The notes: generated from the letters alone by a model not told the origin. Positions 9,290 through 18,426 are shown, counted from the first letter of the stretch. The stretch: 64,000 nucleotides of DNA from Pectinatus sottacetonis (GCF_015732155.1 NZ_WIQK01000001.1:778501-842500), one strand, 5' to 3'. Translations and numbers: made by a program.

Positions 9290-9386
9290 AAAAGGCCCTG
9301 CGAAAATTCGCAAAGCCTTGATTTCATTATGGCAGAGAGGGTGGGATTCGAACCCACGGTACCTTGCGGTACAATTGATTTCGAGT
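9290..9386 (-). repeat. left island boundary: 97-bp att repeat containing the 3' part of tRNA-Ser
   Basis: These 97 bases are identical to 21995-22091. They comprise the tRNA-Ser(CGA) terminator plus the tRNA 3' portion from the CCA end back to the anticodon loop. Identity stops at the anticodon loop, where sequence unrelated to tRNA begins. This is the remnant left when an element integrated into the tRNA and rebuilt the gene at the other end. The fragment itself cannot make a tRNA. Confidence 0.93.
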
Positions 9387-9503
9387 TGTATATGAATCTT
9401 TTTATCTATCTTTAATTACTCCATTTACAACTAAATAACTATTAATACATCAATGTTTATACTCATTTAGTTGTTATTTTTTCCCCAACAATACTAAACA
9501 CTT
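9387..9503. other. island left-end non-coding segment
   Basis: No gene is seen. A 10-bp inverted repeat (ACAACTAAAT and its complement, about 27 bases apart, near 9426-9472) may be an integrase arm site or a weak hairpin; I cannot decide which. Confidence 0.3.
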
Positions 9504-10331
9504 TTATGGAATCTGTTGGATTGTCAACAGTAAACTAAACAGATTTTTTAAGGGCATTTTCTTTGAATAGATATACTTCTTAATTGCTTGACGCGCCTCT
9601 TTTAGGTTGGCATATTGGGTCAGATAAGCTTCTTCATACTTGAAACTTCGAAACCAACGTTCAATAATAATATTGTCAGCCCATCGTCTCTTCCCATCCA
9701 TGCTTTGACGGATATTATTCCCCTTGAGAAATTCAATATATTCATTGCTGGTGAATTGGCACCCCTGATCTGAATTTAAAATTAGTGGCTTGGCAACTCT
9801 AAAAGCTTTTCCAAGTGCATGAATGACCATTCTTGTATCCAATGTATCATCTACTTACCAGCCAACAATACATCGGCTATACCAATCGATGACAGCAGTC
9901 AAATAAAGGAATCCTCGCTTGATGGGAATATAGGTGATGTCTATTGACCAGGCTTGATTTGGCCGAGATATTACGGCATTACGCATTAAGTAAGGACATA
10001 CCTTTGCCTGCTGCATGCGCTTTGAAAGATTCATCTTCGGATATATCGCGTCAATTCCTATTTCCGTCATATATCGGCGTGCTTTCCTGCGCCCTACTAA
10101 ATAACCGAGGTTTTTAAGTTGAGATGATATTTGACGTGCGCCCCAAGCGGGATTATCCGTATGAATACGGTCTATAATGGCCTTACATGCAAGCTCTTCT
10201 TCTGAAACTGGCGTTCCTTTGTAATAAATGCTAGTACGATTTACTTCAAGTAATTCAGCGCCTTTTTGAGCTGGAAGTTCCTTAGTCGTCAAAAGGTTTC
10301 GGACTAAATTTACTTTCGTAGTCAGGTCCAA
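9504..10331 (-). pseudogene. IS3-family transposase OrfB, interrupted by an in-frame stop
   Basis: DDE transposase of the IS3 family. The catalytic triad is still readable: Asp in SIDITYIP, Asp in LNSDQGCQFTS and Glu in IIERWFRSFKYEE. A TAA at 9855-9857 breaks the frame right after IVGW; the same frame resumes with VDDTLDTRM, so this is a single nonsense mutation rather than a frameshift. The C-terminus is also abnormal: after KKYIY the usual tail is missing and the frame runs into the terminal repeat and out of the element. Two independent lesions make the element inactive on its own. Confidence 0.88.
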
Positions 10332-10713
10332 GGAGTTCTGTAGATTTTTTTTTCAACCAGTCCACCTGCATGGTGAGCTGGCCAACCTTTTTCGCATATT
10401 CTTCTTTCTCTTTGCGTTCCTCATCAAGCTTTTCTCTGATATTCTCCTCACGGGAATCATCGAATACAACAGAGGCTTTATCAAGAAATTCCTTTTTCCA
10501 GTTTCGCAAAAGATTTGGCTGTATGCTATTTTCGGTAGCTACCGAGTTGAGATCTTTCTCACCCTTGAGCAGTTCAAGAACAAGATCCGATTTGAATTTT
10601 GCTGTGAAATTTCTTCTTTTCCGAGACATAAATGAACCTTCTTTCGAGTGTTATCTACAGTATATCAGGTTCATTATAAACGTGTTCAGAAAATGTCTTA
10701 ATTTATGAGACCA
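9517..10713 (-). mobile_element. degenerate IS3-family insertion sequence (copy 1)
   Basis: The boundaries are set by imperfect terminal repeats: TGGTCTCATAAATTAAGACA (reading inward from 10713) resembles one end of the second IS3 element at 17072, and the 9517 end (TGGATTGTCAACAG, then ACAGATTTTTTA) resembles its other end. It encodes an intact OrfA and a broken OrfB. I see no target-site duplication. It is related to, but clearly diverged from, the IS at 17072-18350. Confidence 0.65.
10282..10629 (-). CDS. IS3-family transposase OrfA
   Basis: Small DNA-binding transposase subunit (115 aa). An N-terminal helix-turn-helix (about 8-50, with the run SVATENSIQPNLLRNWKKEF) is followed by a leucine-zipper-like coiled coil (about 65-100, ending WLKKKSTELLG). 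The 3' end overlaps the 5' end of orfB by about 50 bp. OrfB lies in the frame one base later, an arrangement shared with the second IS3 copy. An intact OrfA without OrfB could still bind the IS ends. Confidence 0.85.
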   Translation of the reverse strand: MSRKRRNFTAKFKSDLVLELLKGEKDLNSVATENSIQPNLLRNWKKEFLDKASVVFDDSREENIREKLDEERKEKEEYAKKVGQLTMQVDWLKKKSTELLGPDYESKFSPKPFDD

Positions 10714-10778
10714 TTATAGTTATAATAGCTCTTAATAAAGCTGAATTAGCTTGTTGGCATTTACTGATATTTTTAATT

Positions 10779-11042
10779 TTATAGTAATAATAAGCACTCC
10801 GAGAAATATGAATGCATCGGTATAACAAACTCTACGGCACAGCTAAGCCGGTTATAATCAAGTTTTTTATTAAGGATACGAATTTGAGATTCAAAATTAT
10901 AAACTTTTTTATTTAATGTATTACTGCGATTTTCAGTAACTGGATTAAGACCTGATTTTTTTAGCCAGGAACGCAAAGTATCTATGCAAATACCAAATTC
11001 TTTGTCAACTTGTTTAACGGGAAACTTTTGTTCAATAACCAT
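10779..11042 (-). pseudogene. transposase OrfA remnant (HTH_Tnp_1 type)
   Basis: An 87-codon frame whose first 50 residues (VIEQKFPVKQVDKEFGICIDTLRSWLKKSG) form a transposase helix-turn-helix. After about residue 65 it degenerates, and no matching OrfB is present. It is a remnant of a further IS, different from the two IS3 copies, stranded between IS copy 1 and the four-gene cassette. Confidence 0.7.
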
Positions 11043-11203
11043 TTTTATAGCACCTTAAAACTATTAAATTTTTACTAGCACAATGAGAAATTTAATATAT
11101 ATTAGTATTTTAAAATATACTATAAGATGATATTATATAAATAATATCTGTTGAATAATAAAATATAATTTACGTAATTATCTACTAAGGAGTAATTTAC
11201 ATA

Positions 11204-13303
11204 GTGAATACTGAAAATGAATCAAAAAATATACGAATAACTGATTGTTTTTATGCAACTGCTATCTTAGGTGTATTGTTAACTATAAATTATGGGCTTA
11301 TTAGTCAGTATTCAATTTCGCCATTTATAACTATAATAAATAACATAATATTTTTATTAATTTGGTCAATTTTTATGATAAAACGCTTTAATTCCTATAA
11401 AAAAATGATAGATAATGAGCAGCGCACTAAATTTGAAAATATTTTACATATTATAGATAACTATAATACGGAAACTAAACATATAAATGAAAATAAAATT
11501 AATGAACTGCAAAATTACATGCAAAAAAAATTTAATGATACAGAATCAATGACTAAAACTCTTGAAAATTCATTAACATTGAAACTCAATGATTTTATTA
11601 ATTCTCAGGAAAAGATTAATACTGAAAACATTACTGCAGTTTTATCAAAAATAGATAAATCTAAAGAAGATATACAAAACTGGTTGCAAAACAACATCGT
11701 AATATTGATAGAAAAACAGTTAGACAATCAAGAAATATTGCTCACTCGTTTAGATGAAAATAACAATCTTATTAACAACAATAAAGAAGCATTTATTTTA
11801 GCTATTGATAATAAAGCAAACGATATAAAAACAGAAGCAAGTAATGCAATTGCTTCTGTAGAGAAAAAATCAGAAAAATTAAATTTAATAGTCCAAGAAA
11901 CAAATAGTATAGTTCGCGACTCTATTAATAACATTAGTAAAAACCATCAAGAAATTAAACAATTGTTTATTGATTCATTAATCGATTTAGGTATAAATAT
12001 TATAGATCATTTGAATGTGCTTGAAAGTCAAAGCTTTACTTTCAGAAAAGAATATAATATGCACCTGAATAATAACCAGCACGAATTGTTACTAGAGGTA
12101 AATAAAAGTAAAGAATATATAGTAACATATTTCCTAAACACACTCTCAAAAACTGAATCTACAATATTTGAAGTAAATAAAACAGTTGAAATCGCATCCC
12201 AAAAGCAGTCACATGATATTGTGAATATACAGAAGAAATTAGATGCTAATAAAGATATTATTATGAATAGTGCTATTGATAATACAAAAACTTTAAAAAA
12301 TGAATTGATTATTAACAGACAAGAACAATCAGCTAATTCTGCTGAAATTAATAATTTAATCAATATAACTAAATCTTCTATTTTAGAAGTTAAAACAACT
12401 CTGCAAGAGTCTTTACATAAATTAGAAATAGAACAGAATGATTTATATAAAAATTTTAAGTTTATTGAAATAGAAATAAAAAAAATTAATAATAGCATTC
12501 CAATAACACACCAATCACTTATTAAGCTTATAAACAAAAATACAATTAAAATAGAAAACGATCTTGAACAATCAATTCAGGATATTAATCAAATTGATAA
12601 ACAGATAACAGAACTTGCTCAAGGATTTAAAAAATTAATATATGAGACTACGCATAACATTGAAAATCACTCCCATGACATTGGAAATAACTTTACAGAA
12701 TTGGAATCTAAGTTAAAAACACTACAGGAAAATAATCAAAAAAATTATTATAGCATACAAGATATTTTGCATGAAAATTATGATTCTATAACAAAGTATA
12801 ATGAAAACAAAAAAAACCAACTAGAGTCTTTAATAAAAAAATTATCAGATCTGACCTCTACAATAACAATTGCTAAAAATCCGGAAATGAATATTACTCA
12901 TTCAGCAAAAAATGATATAGACAGTGATACTATCTCAAAGTACTCTTCCGATAATATCAAAAAACGATTAAGCCAAGAAATCCCTAAATGGGATAAAAAA
13001 GACCCAAATCGAGTAGAAACTATAAAAGATGATAATACTGGAAAAACAGTAAAAAACACCTATCAAAATAATAATTTAATTATGAGTGAAATGATCGAAA
13101 ACAATAGAGTGACTTACATTATAGAGTTTGATACTAATGGTCATAAAACTAAAAGTAAAAATTATAATAATGAAGGACATCCAGTTATTGAACTCGAATT
13201 TCATCCCAATGGGCAAATTGCACAACGAAAAGAAACAATACTGAAAAATGGTAAGCATTTTTATAAAATAACAAAATTTGATTTACAAGGAAATATAATT
13301 TAA
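11204..13303 (+). CDS. membrane-anchored long coiled-coil protein with C-terminal MORN/YwqK-like repeats
   Basis: 699 aa, first gene of a four-gene cassette; function unknown. Two transmembrane segments lie near residues 13-31 and 39-58. Residues about 60-590 are a very long, Asn/Lys/Glu-rich helical coiled coil without Pro-rich breaks. The last ~100 residues contain repeats such as FDTNGHKTKSKNYNN and FHPNGQIAQRK, which resemble MORN/YwqK antitoxin-type repeats. The start is GTG behind AAGGAG. The architecture suggests an inner-membrane anchor projecting a long rod into the cytosol with a small beta-repeat head. ZorA of Zorya defence also combines membrane helices with a long tail, but there is no MotA-like or ZorB partner here. 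Confidence 0.75.
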   Translation: MNTENESKNIRITDCFYATAILGVLLTINYGLISQYSISPFITIINNIIFLLIWSIFMIKRFNSYKKMIDNEQRTKFENILHIIDNYNTETKHINENKINELQNYMQKKFNDTESMTKTLENSLTLKLNDFINSQEKINTENITAVLSKIDKSKEDIQNWLQNNIVILIEKQLDNQEILLTRLDENNNLINNNKEAFILAIDNKANDIKTEASNAIASVEKKSEKLNLIVQETNSIVRDSINNISKNHQEIKQLFIDSLIDLGINIIDHLNVLESQSFTFRKEYNMHLNNNQHELLLEVNKSKEYIVTYFLNTLSKTESTIFEVNKTVEIASQKQSHDIVNIQKKLDANKDIIMNSAIDNTKTLKNELIINRQEQSANSAEINNLINITKSSILEVKTTLQESLHKLEIEQNDLYKNFKFIEIEIKKINNSIPITHQSLIKLINKNTIKIENDLEQSIQDINQIDKQITELAQGFKKLIYETTHNIENHSHDIGNNFTELESKLKTLQENNQKNYYSIQDILHENYDSITKYNENKKNQLESLIKKLSDLTSTITIAKNPEMNITHSAKNDIDSDTISKYSSDNIKKRLSQEIPKWDKKDPNRVETIKDDNTGKTVKNTYQNNNLIMSEMIENNRVTYIIEFDTNGHKTKSKNYNNEGHPVIELEFHPNGQIAQRKETILKNGKHFYKITKFDLQGNII

Positions 13304-13324
13304 CTATCACAAGGAGTGATGAAA

Positions 13325-13726
13325 ATGTTTTTGAATTTATTAAATGAAACTGAAGGTAAAAATTTCTTAGAATTAGCTAAAATCGCTATGGATGCAGATG
13401 GAATTATCAAAGAAAGCGAAAAAAAAGCATTTAATACTTACCAATCAGAATTAAACTTACAAAATTATCAATTAAAAGATAAATCTTATGATAGCTTAGT
13501 AACAATATTTCAGGGAAGCACAAAAAGAGTAAAGAAAGTAATAATTATTGAATTATCTGGGATATTAGATGCTGATGAAGAAATTGATGTAAATGAACAG
13601 AATTGGATAAAAAAATTAGGAATAGAATGGGGGTTCCGTGATTCCGAAATAAAAAAAATGATTCGTTGGACACAGGATTTTAATGATTTAGTAAAAGAGG
13701 CTTGTGAATTTATTAATAAAAGATAA
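13325..13726 (+). CDS. TerB-like (tellurite-resistance-type) domain protein
   Basis: 133 aa; all-helical TerB-like fold suggested by the repeated pattern AKIAMDADGIIKESEKKAF (N-terminal half) and LSGILDADEEIDVNEQNWIKKL (C-terminal half). Both halves carry acidic D-x-D-x-x-I loops of the kind that bind metal in TerB. I choose the ATG at 13325 because AAGGAG at 13311-13316 is 8 bp away; GTG and ATG codons closer in overlap or crowd that box. It sits 21 bp after the coiled-coil gene and 14 bp before the next one. TerB domains recur in phage-response gene sets; the role here is unknown. Confidence 0.7.
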   Translation: MFLNLLNETEGKNFLELAKIAMDADGIIKESEKKAFNTYQSELNLQNYQLKDKSYDSLVTIFQGSTKRVKKVIIIELSGILDADEEIDVNEQNWIKKLGIEWGFRDSEIKKMIRWTQDFNDLVKEACEFINKR

Positions 13727-13740
13727 GGCAGGGGATAATA

Positions 13741-14679
13741 ATGGGATTTTGGTCTAGTGCAGGTTCATTTTTTTCTAACACATATAGTGCAGTAAAAAAT
13801 ATTGTTGAAAAAGGTATTGATAAATGTAAATCAGGAGTTAGTGCCATAAAACAAGGAACAACTAATGTTTGGAATAAATTTACAGGAAAGGATAAAATAA
13901 AAGAAGCACAAGAACTATATGAAAAAATAAGACAAAAATATATAGATGCAAAAGCTGCTTTTGATAATGATTCGTCCATATTAATTGACCAGATTAAAAA
14001 TCATGTTAAATGTATTAACAAAAGTAAGGTAAATATAAAAACCCAACTTTTCCCCTTAATGGCAGATAAATTAAAACAATTTGCTGATTATGATATAAAT
14101 CAAATATTTCCACATGAAGAATATGTTGCAAAAAAACTTAATATAGAAAATATCCAGCATAAATCAAAATTATTTAAGATAGACTTTGATAATCATAAAT
14201 TTAAGACAACTGTTGAAAGTATTCTTACACTAGGATTTTATACAAGAAAAAAAGCCTCAGAATCTTTGGATGCTGTACTAGAACAAGAAATAGTAGTCGA
14301 TGAAAATATTAAAAAAATGAAAGCTGAAGTATCAAGGTTGAATATACTTAATACTTCATTAAGTAATATAGAGTTTTATTTTACTACAATGGAAAATAAG
14401 TATATAATGCTGCTACAAAGGGTAGCTTGTGCATTAGACTATCTTTATGTTCGAAATATAAGCTTTATGCATAAAGTGGTTCGCACACAAATGAAAGTAT
14501 CTAATCTGCCCCGAGTACAACAAAAAGAATTGGAAGCTTTAGATATTACTAGCAAAATATTAAGTGCCATGGTTAATATGCAAGTTTTAGATTTACACAA
14601 TGAAATAACTGTAGAAAACATTGCCAAAACAATAAAGAAACAATACACAGAAATAGATGATATTTTGGCAGCAGCATAA
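13741..14679 (+). CDS. uncharacterised helical protein of the coiled-coil/TerB/HNH cassette
   Basis: 312 aa; I do not recognise a family. The N-terminal ~45 residues look amphipathic (FWSSAGSFFSNTYSAVKNIV). A predicted coiled coil follows at about 50-80, then helical segments to the end, with a short uncharged patch ESILTLGFYTRKK near 160. There is no signal peptide, transmembrane helix or enzymatic motif. It may act as an adaptor between the membrane proteins and the TerB-like protein. It is spaced 14 bp from both neighbours, so it is clearly translated as part of the operon. Confidence 0.65.
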   Translation: MGFWSSAGSFFSNTYSAVKNIVEKGIDKCKSGVSAIKQGTTNVWNKFTGKDKIKEAQELYEKIRQKYIDAKAAFDNDSSILIDQIKNHVKCINKSKVNIKTQLFPLMADKLKQFADYDINQIFPHEEYVAKKLNIENIQHKSKLFKIDFDNHKFKTTVESILTLGFYTRKKASESLDAVLEQEIVVDENIKKMKAEVSRLNILNTSLSNIEFYFTTMENKYIMLLQRVACALDYLYVRNISFMHKVVRTQMKVSNLPRVQQKELEALDITSKILSAMVNMQVLDLHNEITVENIAKTIKKQYTEIDDILAAA

Positions 14680-14693
14680 AGGAGAAGTGTATT

Positions 14694-16634
14694 GTGAAAA
14701 AAAATTTTGATCAATCTATGCAAGAATTAGAAAATGCATCCCCATTAAATGCAGCTAAGATTATACAAAAAATGGAGATGTATGATTCTAAATCTGCACA
14801 GCAAATTATTGATGAAGTATATCAGGAATTTGCAACTAATAAAGATAAAGAAACTAACATTATTAAACCGATATTTTTATCAATTGCAGATAGTCTAATT
14901 CAAGGAACTTCTTTTGGTCGTCTAGCAGGTCGAAAAGGTCTAACCGCATCAAGAATTATCGATGATTGTGAAAATTTTTCATATCAAGTTACTGATCAAA
15001 TTAGTGATACTGATGGATATACAGAGCATGTTAATAATTCAGAATATGTAGGCAATTTTGGTGGGGGAATAAAAAATAACTCTAAAACAAATCAAGAAGA
15101 TACAAAACTAACGGAGAAAATCTATAAAGAAAATTTTACGCGAAATCTTCATGAGAAAGATCCATATAATCGAAAAAAATATGAGAATCAAAATGAAATG
15201 AACAAATATCGCAATAAAAAAATAGAAGAAGCGGGCAAAAATAAAAATTTAGAAGATGAATATACAGGAAAAATAAATATTACTGGCAAAAAAAATAATT
15301 ATGATAAGCGTCATGGAGAATATAGTCGAGAATTCCAAGCTGAAACAGACCATATCGTTCCACTAGCAACAATACAAAAACAATTTAAAAACAATTATGC
15401 ATTAAGTGATGATGATATCAAGAAAATAGCTAATGATGATTCTAATTTCGCTATTACCTCTGGCTCATTAAATGCGGCAAAAAATGATAAATCCAATAAG
15501 CAATTCATTGAAAAAATGGGAAACAATCTAGATTCTGAAACAAAAGAAAGAATGATAAAAAAAGCCAATGATGCTCAGGAAAGCATTGAATGGTCTGCAA
15601 ATAAAACTGTTTTTAATAATATTACTGGTAAAGGACACACAGATCGTATTGCTAGAAAACAAGCTTGTGATGCGGAAGAAAAAAGACTTGGCAGAACGCT
15701 TACCCGAGAAGAACGATCAAACATAGATGCAAGGTTAATTAAAAAGAAACAGCAAAAAATATTGGACTCTACAATGAAAAATGCTACAACTCAGTCCAAA
15801 GATTATGCTATTGGTAATACAATTTTATTTATGATAAAACCACTTTATTATGAAGTAAAAGATATAGCTATCAATGGTATGAGCCATGGTGTAGGTGTAG
15901 CTTCGGTTACTGATGCCTTTTATATCCGATTTAACCGAGTAAAAAAATATGTTATAGATAACATGCTCCCATTCCTAAAAAACAATTTAATCGATTTTAT
16001 TAAGAACTTGCTTTCTTCTTTTGTTGAAGGAATCATTAGCCTTTTTACAGGTATTTTTAAGCATGTATTAAAACTTATCAAAGAAGGCATTAAATTATTT
16101 ATGTCATCTTTTAAAACACTTTTTGGTAAAGAAAGTAAATCAATGACTACTGCTGAAAAAGGTGATGCCCTTATAAAAATTATTGGGGGAAGCGTACTAG
16201 CAATTGCTGGAGTAGGAATTGAAGCATTATTATCAAAACTTGCTATTGGAGAACCATGGTCTGTCATATTTTCAACATTTTTTTCTGGAATTGCATCAAC
16301 TGCATTTATGATATTATTAGATAGAGTCGATTTGTTTAGTATTAAGTCTGCACAACGACGCAATCGTATCATTGAAATATTTAATGCAAGAATTACTGAT
16401 ATTGATTATGCTATTGAAACTTGCAATACACAAGGAATTGAATTATTAAAAAAACAACAGCAAGGATTTGTTGAATTAAATCAAGTCATTAATATTGGTT
16501 TTGAAGAAAATAATATTAATTATATAACTGATGGATTATATAAAATGGCATCTTTTATGCATGTTGACCTACCATATTCAAATACAGATGAATTTGCCGC
16601 TTATTATGATACCCACCCAAGAATTGCATTATAA
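14694..16634 (+). CDS. HNH-nuclease-like protein with C-terminal membrane segment
   Basis: 646 aa, last gene of the cassette; GTG start behind GGAG. A likely HNH-type nuclease core spans about residues 205-275: ETDHIVPLA gives the D219-H220 pair, followed by SNFAITSGSLNAAKNDKSNKQF, which matches the N-x(8)-N/K tail of HNH domains although the final His is replaced by Asn. The N-terminal ~130 residues are helical and unrecognised. The C-terminal half holds amphipathic stretches (about 430-475) and two hydrophobic segments near 493-512 and 523-545. A nuclease tied to the membrane would fit an effector that acts only after a trigger. Activity is inferred, not shown. Confidence 0.7.
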   Translation: MKKNFDQSMQELENASPLNAAKIIQKMEMYDSKSAQQIIDEVYQEFATNKDKETNIIKPIFLSIADSLIQGTSFGRLAGRKGLTASRIIDDCENFSYQVTDQISDTDGYTEHVNNSEYVGNFGGGIKNNSKTNQEDTKLTEKIYKENFTRNLHEKDPYNRKKYENQNEMNKYRNKKIEEAGKNKNLEDEYTGKINITGKKNNYDKRHGEYSREFQAETDHIVPLATIQKQFKNNYALSDDDIKKIANDDSNFAITSGSLNAAKNDKSNKQFIEKMGNNLDSETKERMIKKANDAQESIEWSANKTVFNNITGKGHTDRIARKQACDAEEKRLGRTLTREERSNIDARLIKKKQQKILDSTMKNATTQSKDYAIGNTILFMIKPLYYEVKDIAINGMSHGVGVASVTDAFYIRFNRVKKYVIDNMLPFLKNNLIDFIKNLLSSFVEGIISLFTGIFKHVLKLIKEGIKLFMSSFKTLFGKESKSMTTAEKGDALIKIIGGSVLAIAGVGIEALLSKLAIGEPWSVIFSTFFSGIASTAFMILLDRVDLFSIKSAQRRNRIIEIFNARITDIDYAIETCNTQGIELLKKQQQGFVELNQVINIGFEENNINYITDGLYKMASFMHVDLPYSNTDEFAAYYDTHPRIAL

Positions 16635-16712
16635 CCTAATGAAACCTTTTAAATTTATAAAAAATATATAAACTATTATTGGTCATACCTTAAAATAAAC
16701 AAAAATAAAATA

Positions 16713-17087
16713 TTGCCAAAATCCAAACTAGGCAAAGCAATAAACTATGCCCTAAACAACCAGCAAAAATTGCAGACCTACCTAGAAAATGGTCATTGTG
16801 ACATATCCAATAACCTAGCAGAAAACAGCATCCGTCCATTTACCATAGGCCGGAAAAACTGGCTGTTTTCCGGTTCGCCCAAAGGAGCCAAAGCAAGCGC
16901 CGCAGTATACAGCATAATAGAAACCTGCAAAGCAAATAAAATAGATGCTTATAAATATCTTGAATACATATTTAAAAAGCTGCCTAACCAGCCAATTATT
17001 CATAATCCTGCGCTGATAGAAAATTATCTGCCATGGAGTGACGAAATAAAAAATAACTGTAGTCAATATAATGAACCCATAAATTAA
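16713..17087 (+). pseudogene. IS66-family transposase C-terminal remnant
   Basis: 124 codons with the diagnostic IS66 TnpC C-terminal motif NNLAENSIRPFTIGRKNW followed by SGSPKGAKASA. The start codon is artificial; the N-terminal three quarters, including most of the DDE domain, are gone. The 3' end is cut by IS3 copy 2, whose terminal repeat begins at 17072 and supplies the last few codons. It records an older insertion than copy 2. Confidence 0.88.
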
Positions 17088-17151
17088 GACAAAAAATCAG
17101 TTGTTTTTAAGTTAGGTATTGACTAATATTTTAGATGAAGGAGACATTCTT

Positions 17152-17439
17152 ATGAAACGTAATCCGCACACACCTAACGAAAAAGCGAAACTGGTTCTTG
17201 AAGTCTTAAAAGGTGAACGCACGCTCAACGAAATTGCTTCAGAACATGGCATTCATCCAAACATGCTTTCAAGATGGAAAAACGAAGCTATCGCTGGATT
17301 AGCGTCTGTTTTTGAAAACGATGCTGCCCAGAAACGTAAAGAGAAAAAAGAACACGAGGCCGAAATTGATGAACTCTATGCTCAAATTGGCAAACTAACT
17401 ACTCAAAATGAGTGGTTGAAAAAAAAATCTGGTCTGTGA
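17152..17439 (+). CDS. IS3-family transposase OrfA (copy 2)
   Basis: 95 aa if started at the ATG at 17152, which has GAAGGAG at the right distance; an upstream TTG has no such box. A helix-turn-helix (LNEIASEHGIHPNMLSRWKNE) is followed by a Lys/Glu-rich coiled coil that ends WLKKKSGL. A run of nine A residues at 17419-17427 lies next to the stop. It is related to OrfA of copy 1 with many substitutions. Confidence 0.88.
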   Translation: MKRNPHTPNEKAKLVLEVLKGERTLNEIASEHGIHPNMLSRWKNEAIAGLASVFENDAAQKRKEKKEHEAEIDELYAQIGKLTTQNEWLKKKSGL

Positions 17440-18280
17440 TTTTTCTTCGACTGCCAGGCAATCGCTGGTAGATTGGTCTAATGCAAATGTTTCTATTGCT
17501 GAGCAGGCCAGCCTGCTGTCCATTAATAGAACTACGTTATATTACAGACACAGATTACCGGATACTGATGATTTGGAAGTTAAACGACATATTGATGAAA
17601 TATATACAGCACATCCAGAGTTTGGATACCGCCGCATATGCGCCTGGTTAAACCGCTATGAAAGTATTCACATTAATCATAAAGCAGTATTGAGACATAT
17701 GCAGCAAATGGGCATACAGGCTATTTATCCTAGGCAGAATACCTCTCGGCCCAATCCGCAAAATCCCATATATCCGTATCTACTGAAAGGCTTAACAATA
17801 GAACATCCTGATCAAGTCTGGAGCATTGACATAACATATATCCCAATTCGTTCTTCATGGTTGTACCTGACAGCCATTATTGACTGGTATTCACGGTACA
17901 TCATCGCTTGGATGTTAGATGACACAATGGATATCGGTTTCGTACTAGAAACTAGTCGCAAAGCGTTACAGATAGGAACCCCAACGATTATGAACAGTGA
18001 TCAAGGCAGTGATTTTACCAGTCCGCGATACACTAAGATTTTTATTGATGCTGGTTGCAAAATAAGCATGGATCACCGTGGACGTGCCTATGATAATATT
18101 TTCATTGAACGCTTATGGCGTACCGTAAAATATGAGAATGTGTATCCGAGAGAATATAGATCTCCAAGAGAAGCTCGTATCGGCATCAATGAATATATGA
18201 AATATTACAACGAAAAACGGCTGCATCAAAGCCTGAATTATAATACCCCACAGGAAATATATTTCACATCTGGCAGGTGA
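17426..18280 (+). CDS. IS3-family transposase OrfB (copy 2)
   Basis: DDE integrase-type transposase. The triad is visible as Asp in SIDITYIP, Asp in MNSDQGSDFTS and Glu in IFIERLWRTVKYE, and the normal C-terminus RLHQSLNYNTPQEIYF is present, so it looks intact. The conserved N-terminus (VDWSNANVSIAEQASLLSIN) begins well before the first TTG at 17573, and there is no ATG, GTG or TTG upstream in frame. Expression as an OrfAB fusion is therefore likely, by slippage on the A9 run or a shift at the CTG-TGA stop of orfA. The needed shift is +1, not the usual -1. Confidence 0.85.
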   Translation, partial: NLVCDFSSTARQSLVDWSNANVSIAEQASLLSINRTTLYYRHRLPDTDDLEVKRHIDEIYTAHPEFGYRRICAWLNRYESIHINHKAVLRHMQQMGIQAIYPRQNTSRPNPQNPIYPYLLKGLTIEHPDQVWSIDITYIPIRSSWLYLTAIIDWYSRYIIAWMLDDTMDIGFVLETSRKALQIGTPTIMNSDQGSDFTSPRYTKIFIDAGCKISMDHRGRAYDNIFIERLWRTVKYENVYPREYRSPREARIGINEYMKYYNEKRLHQSLNYNTPQEIYFTSGR

Positions 18281-18374
18281 TATTTATAAAATTTAATTTT
18301 CAAAAACCTAACTTATTTTTATAAAAAATCTGTCTTGACAAAGGGGTTCACTTTACAATAATTATAAAGTTATA

Positions 18375-18426
18375 AAAATGCCGCTAGTCCTTGTATGTAG
18401 AATACAGGATTAGCGGCATTTTTTCT
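18375..18426. terminator. Rho-independent terminator right of IS3 copy 2
   Basis: A 15-bp stem (AATGCCGCTAGTCCT with AGGATTAGCGGCATT) and a short loop followed by a T run, also preceded by A residues. It lies 25 bp beyond the IS end and may have belonged to the gene interrupted there. Confidence 0.75.

Larger units (their letters stand above)
17072..18350 (+). mobile_element. IS3-family insertion sequence (copy 2)
   Basis: A 1279-bp element with recognisable terminal repeats: TGAACCCATAAATTAAGACA at the left and, read inward from the right, TGAACCCCTTTGTCAAGACA; both arms continue to a shared AAGTTAGG. OrfA and OrfB are both full length. It inserted into the IS66 remnant. No direct target duplication is visible (flanks ATAA and CTTT), which could reflect later rearrangement. 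Confidence 0.85.

Noticed and set aside
9172-9357. 61-codon minus-strand frame
   Set aside because: It reads through the tRNA-Ser fragment and its terminator, has no ribosome site and no family signature.
11043-11203. Consensus promoter for the four-gene cassette
   Set aside because: A TATAAT is present near 11163 but no acceptable -35 lies 16-18 bp upstream, so I do not call it.
17419-17439. Canonical -1 programmed frameshift in IS3 copy 2
   Set aside because: The -1 frame reaches a TAG within about 15 codons; OrfB is in the other frame.
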